From: Clostridium cuniculi
Lineage (GTDB): Bacteria; Bacillota; Clostridia; Clostridiales; Clostridiaceae
Assembly: GCF_004353185.1 (NCBI RefSeq)
Contig: NZ_SMUS01000009.1
Span: 62,001 to 126,000 of the forward strand
Direction: 5' to 3'
Length of the DNA stretch: 64,000 nucleotides
The notes beneath the pieces were generated by a model. It had not been told where the DNA came from, did not search any database, and saw only the letters and a program-made list of their open reading frames with translations. Of this stretch, positions 45,557-54,989 are shown one piece after another (position 1 is the first letter of the stretch; each line of letters opens with the position of its first letter). A program made the translations under genes and the position numbers.

Positions 45557-46306
45557 CTACTCCTTTATATAATTTAACATTTCTAAACTTTTTGGCTTTC
45601 TTGAATAATTTGAATTTATTATAAATGTTGTTACTTTTTCTATTTGCTTTTTAACTTCTTTATTTACATTTAATCGATAAATTTTATCCATTGGTGTATT
45701 ATTTAAAAATCTTAAAGCATTATATCCTGCTCTAGAAATGTAAATGCCATGTTCCTTATTACACTCTACACATACACCGCCAAAGTGTGATAATGAAATA
45801 TAATCACTTGTTCCTATTGCTTTTTTACAAATAGAACATTTATCAAACTCCAACCCATATCCTGTTGCATTCAACAACCTTAATTCAAAAGCTCTTATTA
45901 ATAATTCATAATCCATAGCATCTGTATTTAACAAGTATAAACAAGTTATAAAATCTCTAAATAACGTCTTGTTTACCTCAGCATCTTGTACACATATATC
46001 TATTAATTCACACACATATGAAGAATATGTAAGTTTATCTAAATTATTTAATAATCCCTGAAATGAGTTTATAATTTTTCCTTCTTGAAGGTTATACAAA
46101 TTTCTGCCTTTAAAAAATATATATTCCCCAAAGCATAGGGGTAAAGTCAAGCTTAAATTTTTACTTTTACTCTTCTTTGACCCCCTAGCTATAAAGGTTA
46201 TTTTTCCTAGCTCTTCACAATAAGCCCATATAAGTTTATCATTCTCTTTATAATCTATAGCCTTAATTATTATTGCTTTAGTCTTCTCAATAGACAGAAT
46301 ACTCAA
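45557..46306 (-). CDS. recO: DNA repair protein RecO
   Basis: A 249-aa protein loading RecA with RecF/RecR. N-terminal OB fold (TKAIIIKAIDYKENDKLIWA, then YCEELGKITFIARGSKKSKS) and a C-terminal zinc finger CSICKK...CVEC. The exact start is uncertain: the TTG at 46306 directly abuts AGGAG, too close for initiation. ATT or CTG codons 2-3 codons further in have normal spacing, so a non-standard start is possible. It follows era by 7 nt. Confidence 0.92.
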   Translation of the reverse strand: MSILSIEKTKAIIIKAIDYKENDKLIWAYCEELGKITFIARGSKKSKSKNLSLTLPLCFGEYIFFKGRNLYNLQEGKIINSFQGLLNNLDKLTYSSYVCELIDICVQDAEVNKTLFRDFITCLYLLNTDAMDYELLIRAFELRLLNATGYGLEFDKCSICKKAIGTSDYISLSHFGGVCVECNKEHGIYISRAGYNALRFLNNTPMDKIYRLNVNKEVKKQIEKVTTFIINSNYSRKPKSLEMLNYIKE

Positions 46307-46313
46307 CTCCTAT

Positions 46314-47204
46314 CTACTTTGTCTTTTTATATCCTAATTCCTTAAGTAAAAGTCCATTATCTCTCCACTCTTTTCTTACTTTTACCCATATCTTTAAATT
46401 AACTTTAGCTTTTAAAAATCTTTCTATTTCGTATCTTGCAGTCTCTCCAATTTTCTTTAAAGACGCTCCATTTTTTCCAATTATTATTCCTTTATGTGAG
46501 TCTTTTTCACATATTAAATCTACTTCAATGTGATATGTTCCATTTTCTTTTTGTTTCATTTGAATAACATCAACAGCTATTCCATGTGGAATTTCATCTC
46601 TTAAATTCTTTAATGTTTTTTCTCTTACTATCTCTGCAACAATAAATCTTTCATTAACGTCTGTAATCATATCCTCTGGATAATATTGTGGCCCTTCTGG
46701 CATTTTTTCTACCATTAATTTCACAAGAGTATCTACATTTTTGCCTTTTAATGCTGATATTGGTACTATTTCTGCAAAATCATATTCCTTTGAATACATA
46801 GCAAGTGTTTTAGCTACCTTCTCATGACTATTTTCGTCAACTTTATTAACAACCAAGAATACTGGTGCTTTTTGTGTCTTTAATGCTTCTAATATAAATT
46901 TATCTCCTCTTCCAATTTCATCACAAGGATTAATTATAAATACAACTAAATCTACTTCTTTTATAGAACTAGTTGCTGCATTAACCATATAGTCTCCTAA
47001 TTTATTCTTTGGTTTATGTATTCCTGGAGTATCAACAAATACTAATTGATAATCATCTCCAGTTAATATTGTTTGTATGTTGTTTCTTGTAGTTTGCGGT
47101 TTATTTGAAACTATTGATAATTTTTCTCCCATTATTTGATTAGTTAATGTTGATTTTCCTACATTTGGTCTTCCTACTATTGTTACAAATCCTGATTTAT
47201 ACAT
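46314..47204 (-). CDS. era: GTPase Era
   Basis: A 296-aa GTPase for 16S rRNA maturation and 30S assembly. G1 [10 protein letters not shown]2 region [11 protein letters not shown]3 DTPGIHKP, G4 NKVD, and G5 SALKG. The C-terminal KH domain is at about 200-290 ([24 protein letters not shown]). Upstream GGAGG lies within the end of a 35-codon ORF whose stop abuts the ATG. Confidence 0.97.
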   Translation of the reverse strand: MYKSGFVTIVGRPNVGKSTLTNQIMGEKLSIVSNKPQTTRNNIQTILTGDDYQLVFVDTPGIHKPKNKLGDYMVNAATSSIKEVDLVVFIINPCDEIGRGDKFILEALKTQKAPVFLVVNKVDENSHEKVAKTLAMYSKEYDFAEIVPISALKGKNVDTLVKLMVEKMPEGPQYYPEDMITDVNERFIVAEIVREKTLKNLRDEIPHGIAVDVIQMKQKENGTYHIEVDLICEKDSHKGIIIGKNGASLKKIGETARYEIERFLKAKVNLKIWVKVRKEWRDNGLLLKELGYKKTK

Positions 47205-47205
47205 A

Positions 47206-47313
47206 TTAGCCTCCTAGCCTTTTAAGTCTTTTTTTTGAAAAAACACCTGGCAATATTTCTTCAAAAGTTTTTTCTATAATTAATTTTTTGTATTCCCTTC
47301 TCAATTCCTCCAT
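47206..47313 (-). CDS. Candidate 35-aa protein directly upstream of era
   Basis: A short [23 protein letters not shown], then [15 protein letters not shown]. Its stop TAA ends one base before the era ATG, and its last codons contain the era ribosome site. The composition (basic, helical) looks protein-like. However, no ribosome site precedes it; TATACT lies 10 nt upstream of the ATG as a possible -10 box, so it would be leaderless. Function unknown. Confidence 0.35.
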   Translation of the reverse strand: MEELRREYKKLIIEKTFEEILPGVFSKKRLKRLGG

Positions 47314-47426
47314 CTAAATAGTATATCACATATAAGTAAAATTCAAAATGTTGATTTAACTTATATTATTAATCTCTATCTATTTATTAAATAGACTCTT
47401 ACTTAAATTTTTAGCATTAATTAATT

Positions 47427-48128
47427 TTATAATTTAAATATAGTAAAGATTAATAAGGTTAATAATATTCCTAATATTCCTCCTACTATAACTTCAAATA
47501 CAGTATGAACCTCTGAGTCAACTCTACTTTGAGCAGTAATAAAAGCCATTAGATAAGCTAATATTATACAAATAGGCTTTTCAGTTATTAATGCTATAGC
47601 CGTGGAAATAGAAAAAGCTAATGCACTATGTCCACTAGGCATACCACCCTTTAGAGGTGTTCCTTCACCAAAAATAGCTTTTATTATAACAACAGCCAAA
47701 ACAACTATAACTAACGCTATTAATATCATATATGGTTCTGAATGTTTGATTTTATAAACTACTTCAAATGAAAAGTTAGAAAGTTTATCCCAAAATACAA
47801 TATATCCTACTAATATTGCATTTATTGCTGTTACAAGTACTGCTCCCGCTGCTGTATTTTTAGCTACCTTTGCTAAAGGATGATAATAATTAGTATTTAA
47901 ATCTACTGCTGCTTCTACAGCTGTATTAACCAATTCAGCACTTATTACCATTGTAATTGTTATTGCCAATGCCAGAAATTCTGCCTTTGATACATCAAAG
48001 AAAAAACAAGCAATTAAAACTCCAATAGATGCTAATATATGAATTTTCATATTCCTTTGAGTTCTTACAGCATCAACTACACCATTAATTGCATGATTAA
48101 AGCTCTCTAATAATTTTTTCATCTCCAT
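47427..48128 (-). CDS. dgkA: Fused diacylglycerol kinase-PAP2 phosphatase
   Basis: A 233-aa membrane protein. N-terminal DgkA domain (about 1-120; FNHAINGVVDAVRTQRNMKI and ELVNTAVEAAVDLNTNYYHP, where ENTAIE is usual). The C-terminal PAP2 domain (about 130-233) has GMPSGHSALAF and SRVDSEVHTVFEVIVGG. The canonical N-terminal KxxxxxxRP motif of PAP2 is not obvious. Such fusions are usual in clostridia and act in undecaprenol/lipid phosphate recycling. Lies between ybeY and era as dgkA does in Bacillus; cdd is missing after it. Confidence 0.9.
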   Translation of the reverse strand: MEMKKLLESFNHAINGVVDAVRTQRNMKIHILASIGVLIACFFFDVSKAEFLALAITITMVISAELVNTAVEAAVDLNTNYYHPLAKVAKNTAAGAVLVTAINAILVGYIVFWDKLSNFSFEVVYKIKHSEPYMILIALVIVVLAVVIIKAIFGEGTPLKGGMPSGHSALAFSISTAIALITEKPICIILAYLMAFITAQSRVDSEVHTVFEVIVGGILGILLTLLIFTIFKL

Positions 48129-48150
48129 AAATTACTCACCCTCTCTACAT

Positions 48151-48651
48151 TTATCTAGTTATATTTAAATCCCCCAATATTTCCTCTTCTCTTTTTCTCA
48201 TCCTTTTCTTTTCTTCATCTTCCATATGATCATATCCTAATAAGTGAAGAATAGAATGAACTACTAAGTAGCATACCTCTCTATTAAAGGAATGATTATA
48301 TTCTATACTTTGCTCTTTTGCTCTTTCTAAAGATAAAACCATATCACCTAATACTAGCTCTTCACCATCTAAATATATCTCATTAAATTTAGTTTCCTTA
48401 TAAACCTCTTTAAAAACCTTATCTTTAGGATAGTCTAACATAGGAAATGATAGTACATCAGTGGCCTTATCTATTCCTCTAGTTTCTCTATTTATATCTC
48501 TTATTTCTTCATTATCTACAAATAAAAGTGATATTTGATAAGGAATATTTACCTCTTCAGCCTTTAAAGCTTTTTCACAAACTTCATTTATAATATTAAT
48601 AAGTTCCTCATTCACTTCTATTTTATTCTGTCTATTATCAGTATATAACAT
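48151..48651 (-). CDS. ybeY: Endoribonuclease YbeY
   Basis: A 166-aa metal-dependent RNase for 16S rRNA 3' maturation and ribosome quality control. Metal motif [16 protein letters not shown] (three His) and [17 protein letters not shown] are diagnostic. The start is the ATG after AAAGGAGAAATT; the frame extends five codons upstream. Confidence 0.94.
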   Translation of the reverse strand: MLYTDNRQNKIEVNEELINIINEVCEKALKAEEVNIPYQISLLFVDNEEIRDINRETRGIDKATDVLSFPMLDYPKDKVFKEVYKETKFNEIYLDGEELVLGDMVLSLERAKEQSIEYNHSFNREVCYLVVHSILHLLGYDHMEDEEKKRMRKREEEILGDLNITR

Positions 48652-48747
48652 AATTTCTCCTTTCATTTTTTCATAATTTAAATTATGTATATTTTAAATT
48701 AGCGTTTATTAATTATAATGCTTTTTCTTAAACTTCGCAATTTAGAT

Positions 48748-48773
48748 AAAAAAGGAGGTAGCCCTCCCTTTTT
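48748..48773 (-). terminator. Possible terminator at the end of pgpH
   Basis: A stem AAAAAGGGAGG with CCTCCTTTTTT (one mismatch, 4-nt loop) overlapping the pgpH stop, followed by T6. ybeY lies about 100 nt further along, so it may only partly terminate. Confidence 0.7.
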
Positions 48774-50835
48774 ATTCTTTACCCTTTTCTTTCGGATATT
48801 CTATTCTATGATGATAAATCCCCTTTAAAACCTTCAAGAAACAACTCTTTATGGTTTCTAAATCTCTAAAAGTTAAATCACATTCATTTAATTGATCTGA
48901 ATTCAACTTATCTTTTACTATATTATTTACCATATTTTCAATCTTATCGAATGTAGGATCTTGAATAGATCTTACAGCTGCTTCAACACTATCTGCCATC
49001 ATAATTATAGCCGCTTCCTTGCTTTGAGGTTTAGGCCCAGGATATCTAAAGTCTTCTTCTTTTATACTATCTGGATCATCACTATTATTTTTTAAAGTAT
49101 AATAAAAATATTTAACTAATGTTGTTCCATGATGTTGAATCATCATATCACTTATTGCACTAGGTATATCATATTCTTTCGCTAATTCCAATCCATCTTT
49201 AACATGAGATATTATTATAGATGCACTTAAACCTGGCGAAATTTTATCATGAGGATTAACTCCACCTAACTGATTCTCTCCAAAGAAAAAAGGTCTTTTT
49301 ATCTTACCTGCATCATGGTAATAAGCTCCAACTCTAACTAACATAGGATTAGCTCCAACCTCTTCTGCTGCAACCTCAGCTAAATTTGCAACCATAACAC
49401 TATGATGATATGTTCCTGGAGCTTCCATTAATAATCTTTTCAATAATGGACTATTAGGATTTGAAAGTTCTAATAATTTCATATTAGTAACTAAACTAAA
49501 ACTAGATTCTAGAAATGGTAATAACCCCATAGCTAATATTCCTGAAATAAAAGCTCCTAATGCAGCTAAAGCCATATCAAATAATATCTTTTTCACATTA
49601 TTTGACAGAAGTATTCCACTTGATAAAACTACAATAGAAACAGAAATTGCAACATAAAGAGTTGAATATAATATATCATTTCTTTGGGTAACTTTCTTTA
49701 ATGAAGTCGACGCTACAATAGTTCCAACTATCCCTACTAAAATAATTTGCGGATCAAAACCTGCTATAACTGCTATAAGCATTAAATTTAAAGAACTAAT
49801 TATAACCGAAACTTTATAATCTAAAAACACAGTAATAAGTATTGGTGAGCATGCTATCGGAATTAAAAATAACGATACAAATGCAAAAATTCTCGTTGTT
49901 ACTAACGATAGTAAGTTTAATAATAATATTAAAAATACAAGTTTAGTATTATGCAGAACTTCCTTTTTCTCTTTTTTCAAATACATATACTGCAAAATCA
50001 ATACAAATAATACGTAAAATGCTATTATTATATAAGTATATATATAATCCTTACTTATTCCTTCTCCTACTAGCCCTAGCTCTGTAAGTATAGTTATTTG
50101 TTTTTGTGTAATTGGTTCCCCTTCTTTTACTATAGTTTGATTTTTCTTTATCATAACCTTTGAAACACTTTTTAAGGCTTCCTTAACAGCTTCATCTGTT
50201 TTTGTTTGGTCAAAAAAGTAATTAGGCTGTACCTGACTATCACACATATCCTTTAAAATAGCTTCAATATTACTATCTAAATTCTGGCTTTCTAAATAAT
50301 CTTCTACAGTAGTCTTTGCTTCTTCTATTTCTTCATTATTTCCTTCTTCTATTTGATTTTCATATGCCTTATCAATTGCTGCTAGTGCTATCCATTGTAA
50401 TTCCGTATCTTTATCAACAGTCAGATCTAATAATATTTTATATTGACTATCTGAAAGCTTAAAGGCCTCTATCTTTTTTAACTCATTAATTTTATCTTTC
50501 TCTTCTATTTCACTACTCTTTAAATTAATTAACTTATCAAAAAATGTTTTTATATTCTGACTTGCTTCAATTTTCACTTCATTTTTTAAAGTAAATTTTT
50601 TTTCTACCTTAGCAGCTACTTCTTGTTCCTTTGCATTAGTTGCTTCCTCATCAATAATATCTCTAGGTGCCTTTATATCAACGCTAGCAATGTCCCCTTC
50701 AATGAAATTATATCTTTTAGGAGTTACTACAGTCATTATTATAAAATAGACTAAGAACGCTGTTACAGTAAATAAAAATATTCTTTTCCATTTATCTTTT
50801 TGTGTCTTTTTATCTATACCATTTTTATCTTTCAT
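48772..50835 (-). CDS. pgpH: Cyclic-di-AMP phosphodiesterase PgpH (7TM-HD)
   Basis: A 687-aa protein. One N-terminal membrane helix, an extracellular 7TMR-HDED domain (about 50-270), seven membrane helices (about 270-470), and a cytoplasmic HD domain with APGTYHHSVMVANLAEVAAE, VGAYYHDAGKI and IQHHGTTLVKYFY. It degrades c-di-AMP and so affects potassium and turgor control. The start is ATG at 50835, 6 nt after AAGGTGA; a GTG three codons earlier is possible. phoH, which stands between yqfD and this gene in Bacillus, is absent. Confidence 0.94.
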   Translation of the reverse strand: MKDKNGIDKKTQKDKWKRIFLFTVTAFLVYFIIMTVVTPKRYNFIEGDIASVDIKAPRDIIDEEATNAKEQEVAAKVEKKFTLKNEVKIEASQNIKTFFDKLINLKSSEIEEKDKINELKKIEAFKLSDSQYKILLDLTVDKDTELQWIALAAIDKAYENQIEEGNNEEIEEAKTTVEDYLESQNLDSNIEAILKDMCDSQVQPNYFFDQTKTDEAVKEALKSVSKVMIKKNQTIVKEGEPITQKQITILTELGLVGEGISKDYIYTYIIIAFYVLFVLILQYMYLKKEKKEVLHNTKLVFLILLLNLLSLVTTRIFAFVSLFLIPIACSPILITVFLDYKVSVIISSLNLMLIAVIAGFDPQIILVGIVGTIVASTSLKKVTQRNDILYSTLYVAISVSIVVLSSGILLSNNVKKILFDMALAALGAFISGILAMGLLPFLESSFSLVTNMKLLELSNPNSPLLKRLLMEAPGTYHHSVMVANLAEVAAEEVGANPMLVRVGAYYHDAGKIKRPFFFGENQLGGVNPHDKISPGLSASIIISHVKDGLELAKEYDIPSAISDMMIQHHGTTLVKYFYYTLKNNSDDPDSIKEEDFRYPGPKPQSKEAAIIMMADSVEAAVRSIQDPTFDKIENMVNNIVKDKLNSDQLNECDLTFRDLETIKSCFLKVLKGIYHHRIEYPKEKGKE

Positions 50836-50866
50836 ATTGTTCACCTTCTCATCTTACCCTAATTCT

Positions 50867-52006
50867 CTAATAGCTTACAGTATCCTCACTTACTATATTT
50901 TGTTCTACAACAAACACGACATTTATTAACATATTTTCTTGATCTTTCATTTCTTTATCAACTAATTTATCAACTATTTTTGCATCTCTACTTAACTCAT
51001 TTAATAAAGACTTTTCTAAATCATTAACTGCATTTTCTATAGCATCATCTTCCGATAAATTTATATCTTTTTCTACTCTTTCATAATATAACACCTTATT
51101 AAATATTTTGCCACTCATTTCTATTTTATCATAATGTTCAAAATCTTTTATAGCCTTTTTTAGATAAATTTTTTTACCAAAAATACTTATATAAATATCA
51201 CTATCCTTTTCTCCACTTCTCTCAAGTGTAGTTCCATTAACTTTTACATTCATAGATTTCTCATAAAATGTATTGGCTATAACTATTCCTCTTGGTGGTA
51301 AAATATATTCTCCTCCTTCACTTCCATCTATTCCTTCTATTACAACATCACCTGCTTTAACTAACTGCCCGCTCTTAACTTTTGCTCTACCTGCAAAGGT
51401 ATATATTCTCTTTACTTCTCCTTCCATAGTAGCAACTAAATTTCCATACTCATAACTCTGTTCTTGTGGTGGATTTATTTTTTCTTCTACTACAACCTTT
51501 AAAGTAGACCCCTCAATTCTAACCCTTAACCACAATATTTCAGAACTCATATTTTCTAACTGCTTCTCTACTTCTTTTACATCTATAGATTTTTTTGCAA
51601 TTCCTGGTTTAATACCTATACTATTTAGTTGCTTTCTTATTTCAAAAGGTGGTATATTTTGTTGAACATCTACCTCTACAGCCCATATGTAAGTAGATAA
51701 ATAATATATAATACATAAAAATATAAATCCACCAACAACTAATGATAATTTCTTTTTAACATTACCTAAGAAGAATACAATCCCCGCGCTTTTTATAATA
51801 TTTATTCTGCCACCTAAAGCTTCTACACAATCTTTTACTTCTGCATAATTTAAATAATCAATCTCTAATATTAACGTTGCGAAATCTCTTTTCTTAACTT
51901 TATAGACTCTTATGTTCTTTGTCCAAAATAAATTTAATAACTTCTCAGTATTTAATATTTTAATTTCAACTAATATTTTTCCTTTTTTCATCTTATTAAA
52001 AGCCAT
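50867..52006 (-). CDS. yqfD: Sporulation protein YqfD
   Basis: A 379-aa membrane protein. N-terminal cytoplasmic part, one membrane helix at about 88-112 (KLSLVVGGFIFLCIIYYLST), and a large extracellular YqfD domain with LWLRVRIEGSTLKVVVEEK and VKSGQLVKAGDVVIEGI. It is made in the mother cell during sporulation and supports engulfment-to-late stages. It follows yqfC by 7 nt. Confidence 0.93.
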   Translation of the reverse strand: MAFNKMKKGKILVEIKILNTEKLLNLFWTKNIRVYKVKKRDFATLILEIDYLNYAEVKDCVEALGGRINIIKSAGIVFFLGNVKKKLSLVVGGFIFLCIIYYLSTYIWAVEVDVQQNIPPFEIRKQLNSIGIKPGIAKKSIDVKEVEKQLENMSSEILWLRVRIEGSTLKVVVEEKINPPQEQSYEYGNLVATMEGEVKRIYTFAGRAKVKSGQLVKAGDVVIEGIDGSEGGEYILPPRGIVIANTFYEKSMNVKVNGTTLERSGEKDSDIYISIFGKKIYLKKAIKDFEHYDKIEMSGKIFNKVLYYERVEKDINLSEDDAIENAVNDLEKSLLNELSRDAKIVDKLVDKEMKDQENMLINVVFVVEQNIVSEDTVSY

Positions 52007-52013
52007 TTTTTAT

Positions 52014-52292
52014 TCACCCCACATACTCAATTGAATCAAAATAACCTTTAATAGTTATAGTTGATGCGGCGATATATAGTATTTCAAATTCACGCCCTTT
52101 TATTTCTATTGGTGACATATTTGTATTTATCTTTATCTTTTCTCTCTCAAATAACATTATCCCTTTATGATTTTCTATAGTTACTTCATTTCTTCCTATA
52201 ACAATAATCTTAGGTACATCTAATATTACATCTTTAGGGAGATCCAGCTTTTCAACTAAAACTTCTTTACCTCTATTAATTTTACTTTCCAT
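52014..52292 (-). CDS. yqfC: Sporulation protein YqfC
   Basis: A 92-aa YabP/YqfC-family protein: LPKDVILDVPKIIVIGRNEV, ITIENHKGIMLFE-type pattern, and GYFDSIEYVG at the C-terminus. It partners YqfD in sporulation and is cotranscribed with it. Confidence 0.9.
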   Translation of the reverse strand: MESKINRGKEVLVEKLDLPKDVILDVPKIIVIGRNEVTIENHKGIMLFEREKIKINTNMSPIEIKGREFEILYIAASTITIKGYFDSIEYVG

Positions 52293-52365
52293 AGTTTCTC
52301 TCCTTTAAATAATACTCTCTCAATGTACTTTATGATTTTATTTTAAAGAAAATCACAAAAATAAA

Positions 52366-52395
52366 AAAAGAACTCAATTTACATTGAGTTCTTTT
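52366..52395 (-). terminator. Terminator after yqeY
   Basis: An AAAAGAACTCAAT stem with ATTGAGTTCTTTT and a following T-run on the minus strand. It separates the rpsU-yqeY transcript from yqfC. Confidence 0.9.
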
Positions 52396-52397
52396 AA

Positions 52398-52850
52398 TTA
52401 TTTACTATTTAAATACTCTTTAACAATCTGACTAACAAGTTTTCCGTCTGCTTTACCTACAACCTTTGGTCTAACTGCTGACATAAGCTTACCCATGTCT
52501 TTCATGTTATCGGCACCCACTTCTGTAGCTGTTTCTTTTACAATTTGTAAAATTTCTTCTTCACTTAATTGCTGAGGAAGGTAACCTAGCAAGATTTCGA
52601 TCTCAGATTTATTCTGATCAACCAAATCCTGTCTATTTCCCTTTTCAAATTCAAGCATCGCTTCTTTACGCTGCTTGACTTCTTTTGCTAATATTTCTAT
52701 AACCTTATCGTCCTCAAGCGTAACACCATCGGTTTTTTCTACTAGCAATATAGCAGACTTAGCACTGCTTAATACATTAGCTCTAAATTTATCTTTAGAT
52801 TTTAATGCTTCTTTCCAGTCCTCTTGTAGTCTTTCTTTTATTGTTGGCAT
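52398..52850 (-). CDS. yqeY: GatB/YqeY domain protein
   Basis: A 150-aa protein with the tRNA-binding YqeY domain: LQEDWKEALKSKDKFRANVL, LEFEKGNRQDLVDQNKSEIE, LLGYLPQQLSEEEI, and MGKLMSAVRPKVVGKADGKL. It resembles the tail of GatB and may interact with tRNA or ribosomes. Directly downstream of rpsU, as in Bacillus. Confidence 0.92.
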   Translation of the reverse strand: MPTIKERLQEDWKEALKSKDKFRANVLSSAKSAILLVEKTDGVTLEDDKVIEILAKEVKQRKEAMLEFEKGNRQDLVDQNKSEIEILLGYLPQQLSEEEILQIVKETATEVGADNMKDMGKLMSAVRPKVVGKADGKLVSQIVKEYLNSK

Positions 52851-52880
52851 ACTTAAATACCTTCTTTCAAAAATTAAAAA

Positions 52881-53057
52881 CTACTTGAATTTTCTCTTTC
52901 TTGCAGCTTCTGATTTTTTCTTTCTCTTTACGCTTGGCTTTTCGTAATGTTCTCTCTTTCTAACTTCTGAAAGAACCCCAGCTCTTGCGCATTTTCTCTT
53001 AAATCTTCTTAATGCACTTTCTAGTGTTTCGTTTTCTCCAACTTTGATTTCTGACAT
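52881..53057 (-). CDS. rpsU: 30S ribosomal protein S21
   Basis: A 58-aa protein: [40 protein letters not shown], then a very basic tail ([17 protein letters not shown]). Strong GGAGGG site 8 nt before the ATG. It assembles late into the 30S subunit near the anti-Shine-Dalgarno region. First gene of the rpsU-yqeY pair. Confidence 0.97.
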   Translation of the reverse strand: MSEIKVGENETLESALRRFKRKCARAGVLSEVRKREHYEKPSVKRKKKSEAARKRKFK

Positions 53058-53180
53058 CTATTATCCCTCCCTCCGCTAGCTCAAATTAGTATCTTTAACT
53101 CAGCTACGGGCTTAATAACACATATTGTATTATACAATAATGGTCACAAAAATGTCAATATTATTTATACTATTTTTCTA

Positions 53181-53525
53181 TTAACCCGGTGGCCATTTTA
53201 ATTCTCTTGCACCTAATATATGAAAATGTATATGATTTACTGTTTGACCTCCATCAGCTCCGCAGTTATTTACAATTCTATAACCTGAATCAGCAATACC
53301 TAGTTCCTTTACTATTTTATTTATTATCATGAATATGTGTGAAACTATTTCAGAATTTTCTTTAGTTAATTCATTTGCACTACTAATATGCTCTTTTGGT
53401 ATTACTAAAAAATGAACTGGTGCTGCTGGACTTATATCATAAAATGCAAGAACCTTATCATCTTCATATATCTTCTTAGATGGAATTTCTCCAGCTATTA
53501 TTTTGCAAAAAATACAATCTCCCAT
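53181..53525 (-). CDS. hinT: HIT-family nucleotide hydrolase (HinT)
   Basis: A 114-aa purine nucleoside phosphoramidase. DCIFCKIIAGEIPSKKIYED, FYDISPAAPVHFLVIPKEHI, and the active-site HIT motif VNHIHFHILG. Full length, with GGAGGTGAATTT before the ATG. It lies between mtaB and rpsU, as in many clostridia. Confidence 0.95.
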   Translation of the reverse strand: MGDCIFCKIIAGEIPSKKIYEDDKVLAFYDISPAAPVHFLVIPKEHISSANELTKENSEIVSHIFMIINKIVKELGIADSGYRIVNNCGADGGQTVNHIHFHILGARELKWPPG

Positions 53526-53546
53526 AAATTCACCTCCTTTATCTAG

Positions 53547-53680
53547 TTACAAGTGGCAAGTTTTCAGTGACAAATTAAGGTTAAAACTCTAAGGAGTTTC
53601 TTTAAAATATTATTTTAATTCAGCTTTGCTGAATTCACCACTTAACTTACCACTTGTCACTTATCACTTGTCACTTGTCA
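53547..53680. repeat. 134-bp palindromic repeat element with AGTGACA heptad repeats
   Basis: It lies between mtaB and hinT. The right end carries four near-identical heptads (AGTGACA on the minus strand). The left end carries the inverted partner (ACAAGTGGCAAGTT against ACAAGTGGTAAGTT). Two perfect internal hairpins are present: TTCAGC/GCTGAA (3-nt loop) and AAACTC/GAGTTT (4-nt loop). It looks like a small nonautonomous mobile repeat. It encodes nothing. Confidence 0.65.
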
Positions 53681-53684
53681 CTCT

Positions 53685-54989
53685 CTAAACCATACTTGCT
53701 ATAGCATAATCTTCTACTGCTTCTTCAATCTTTACATCTACTATTTTACCAGTAATATCTGCTGACATGCAATGTACTATTACTTTTATATAATTTCTTG
53801 TATATCCTTCATAGAAATCTGGTTTATCTTTAATTTCTTTTTCTATTAAAACATCCATTACTCTTCCAATGAACTTCTCTGTAAAGGCATGCTCATTTTT
53901 ATCATTTAACTCTATTAAAGCCTTACTTCTGATATCCTTTATAGTTCCATCTAATTGATTTGGCATATCTGCTGCTTTAGTTCCTTTTCTTGGACTATAT
54001 TTAAATACATGAGTCTTAGTCAAATGAATTCTTTTTAAGTATTCATAAGTTTCATTAAATTCTTCTTCAGTCTCTCCTGGGAAGCCAACAATTACATCTG
54101 TAGAAATTGATACATCTGGCAATGTTTCTCTTAACATATTAACCGCAGCTTCATACTCTTCAGCTGTATATCTTCTATTCATTCTCTTTAATGTTGCATC
54201 ACAACCACTTTGAAGCGATAAATGGAAATGTGGGCATAACTTTTTAAACCCTTTAATCTTCTCAATAACTTCTTCAGTAAAGAATGCTGGCTCAATAGAT
54301 CCAATTCTAATTCTCTCTATTCCATCTATTTTTTCTATCTCTTCTATTATATTAATTAAATTTATATTGCCTTCTAAGTCTAATCCATATGAAGCAGTAT
54401 GTATTCCTGAAAGTATAACTTCTTTAAATCCATGAGCTGCTAATTCTTTAACCTCTTCTAAAACCTTATTTGGATCCTTTGAACAAACTGATCCTCTAGC
54501 ATAAGGTATTGTGCAATATGTACAGAATCTATTACATCCATCTTGAATCTTTAAAAATGCTCTAGTTTTATCTTGATAATCTTCTATTTTTAAATCTTCA
54601 AACTTTTTATTTTGTAGTACAGGTTGAACATGTACTTGTGGCTGACCTTCATCCTTTGCCTTGTTAACATAATAAACTACATCACCTTTATTTCTTGTAC
54701 CTAGGACTACATCTACCCCTGGTATTTCTGAAACTTCTTTAGGTGCCATTTGTGAATAACACCCAACAGCTGCAATTATTGCATCTGGATTAGTTCTTCT
54801 TGCCCTACTTATTATTTGTCTTGATTTTTTATCTCCCATATTAGTAACTGTACAAGTATTTATTACATATACATCAGAAAACTCATTAAAATCCACTACT
54901 TCGTATCCTTCTCTAATGAACTTTTCTGCCATAGCTTCTGATTCATACACATTAACTCTACAGCCTAATGTAGCAAATGCAACTTTCAT
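53685..54989 (-). CDS. mtaB: tRNA N6-threonylcarbamoyladenosine methylthiotransferase
   Basis: A 434-aa radical-SAM methylthiotransferase making ms2t6A37 in tRNA. The UPF0004 domain (TLGCRVNVYESEAMAEKF with Cys), the radical-SAM cluster KIQDGCNRFCTYCTIPYARG, and a C-terminal TRAM domain. Its ATG overlaps the rsmE stop by one base (TAATG), so the genes are coupled. Confidence 0.95.
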   Translation of the reverse strand: MKVAFATLGCRVNVYESEAMAEKFIREGYEVVDFNEFSDVYVINTCTVTNMGDKKSRQIISRARRTNPDAIIAAVGCYSQMAPKEVSEIPGVDVVLGTRNKGDVVYYVNKAKDEGQPQVHVQPVLQNKKFEDLKIEDYQDKTRAFLKIQDGCNRFCTYCTIPYARGSVCSKDPNKVLEEVKELAAHGFKEVILSGIHTASYGLDLEGNINLINIIEEIEKIDGIERIRIGSIEPAFFTEEVIEKIKGFKKLCPHFHLSLQSGCDATLKRMNRRYTAEEYEAAVNMLRETLPDVSISTDVIVGFPGETEEEFNETYEYLKRIHLTKTHVFKYSPRKGTKAADMPNQLDGTIKDIRSKALIELNDKNEHAFTEKFIGRVMDVLIEKEIKDKPDFYEGYTRNYIKVIVHCMSADITGKIVDVKIEEAVEDYAIASMV

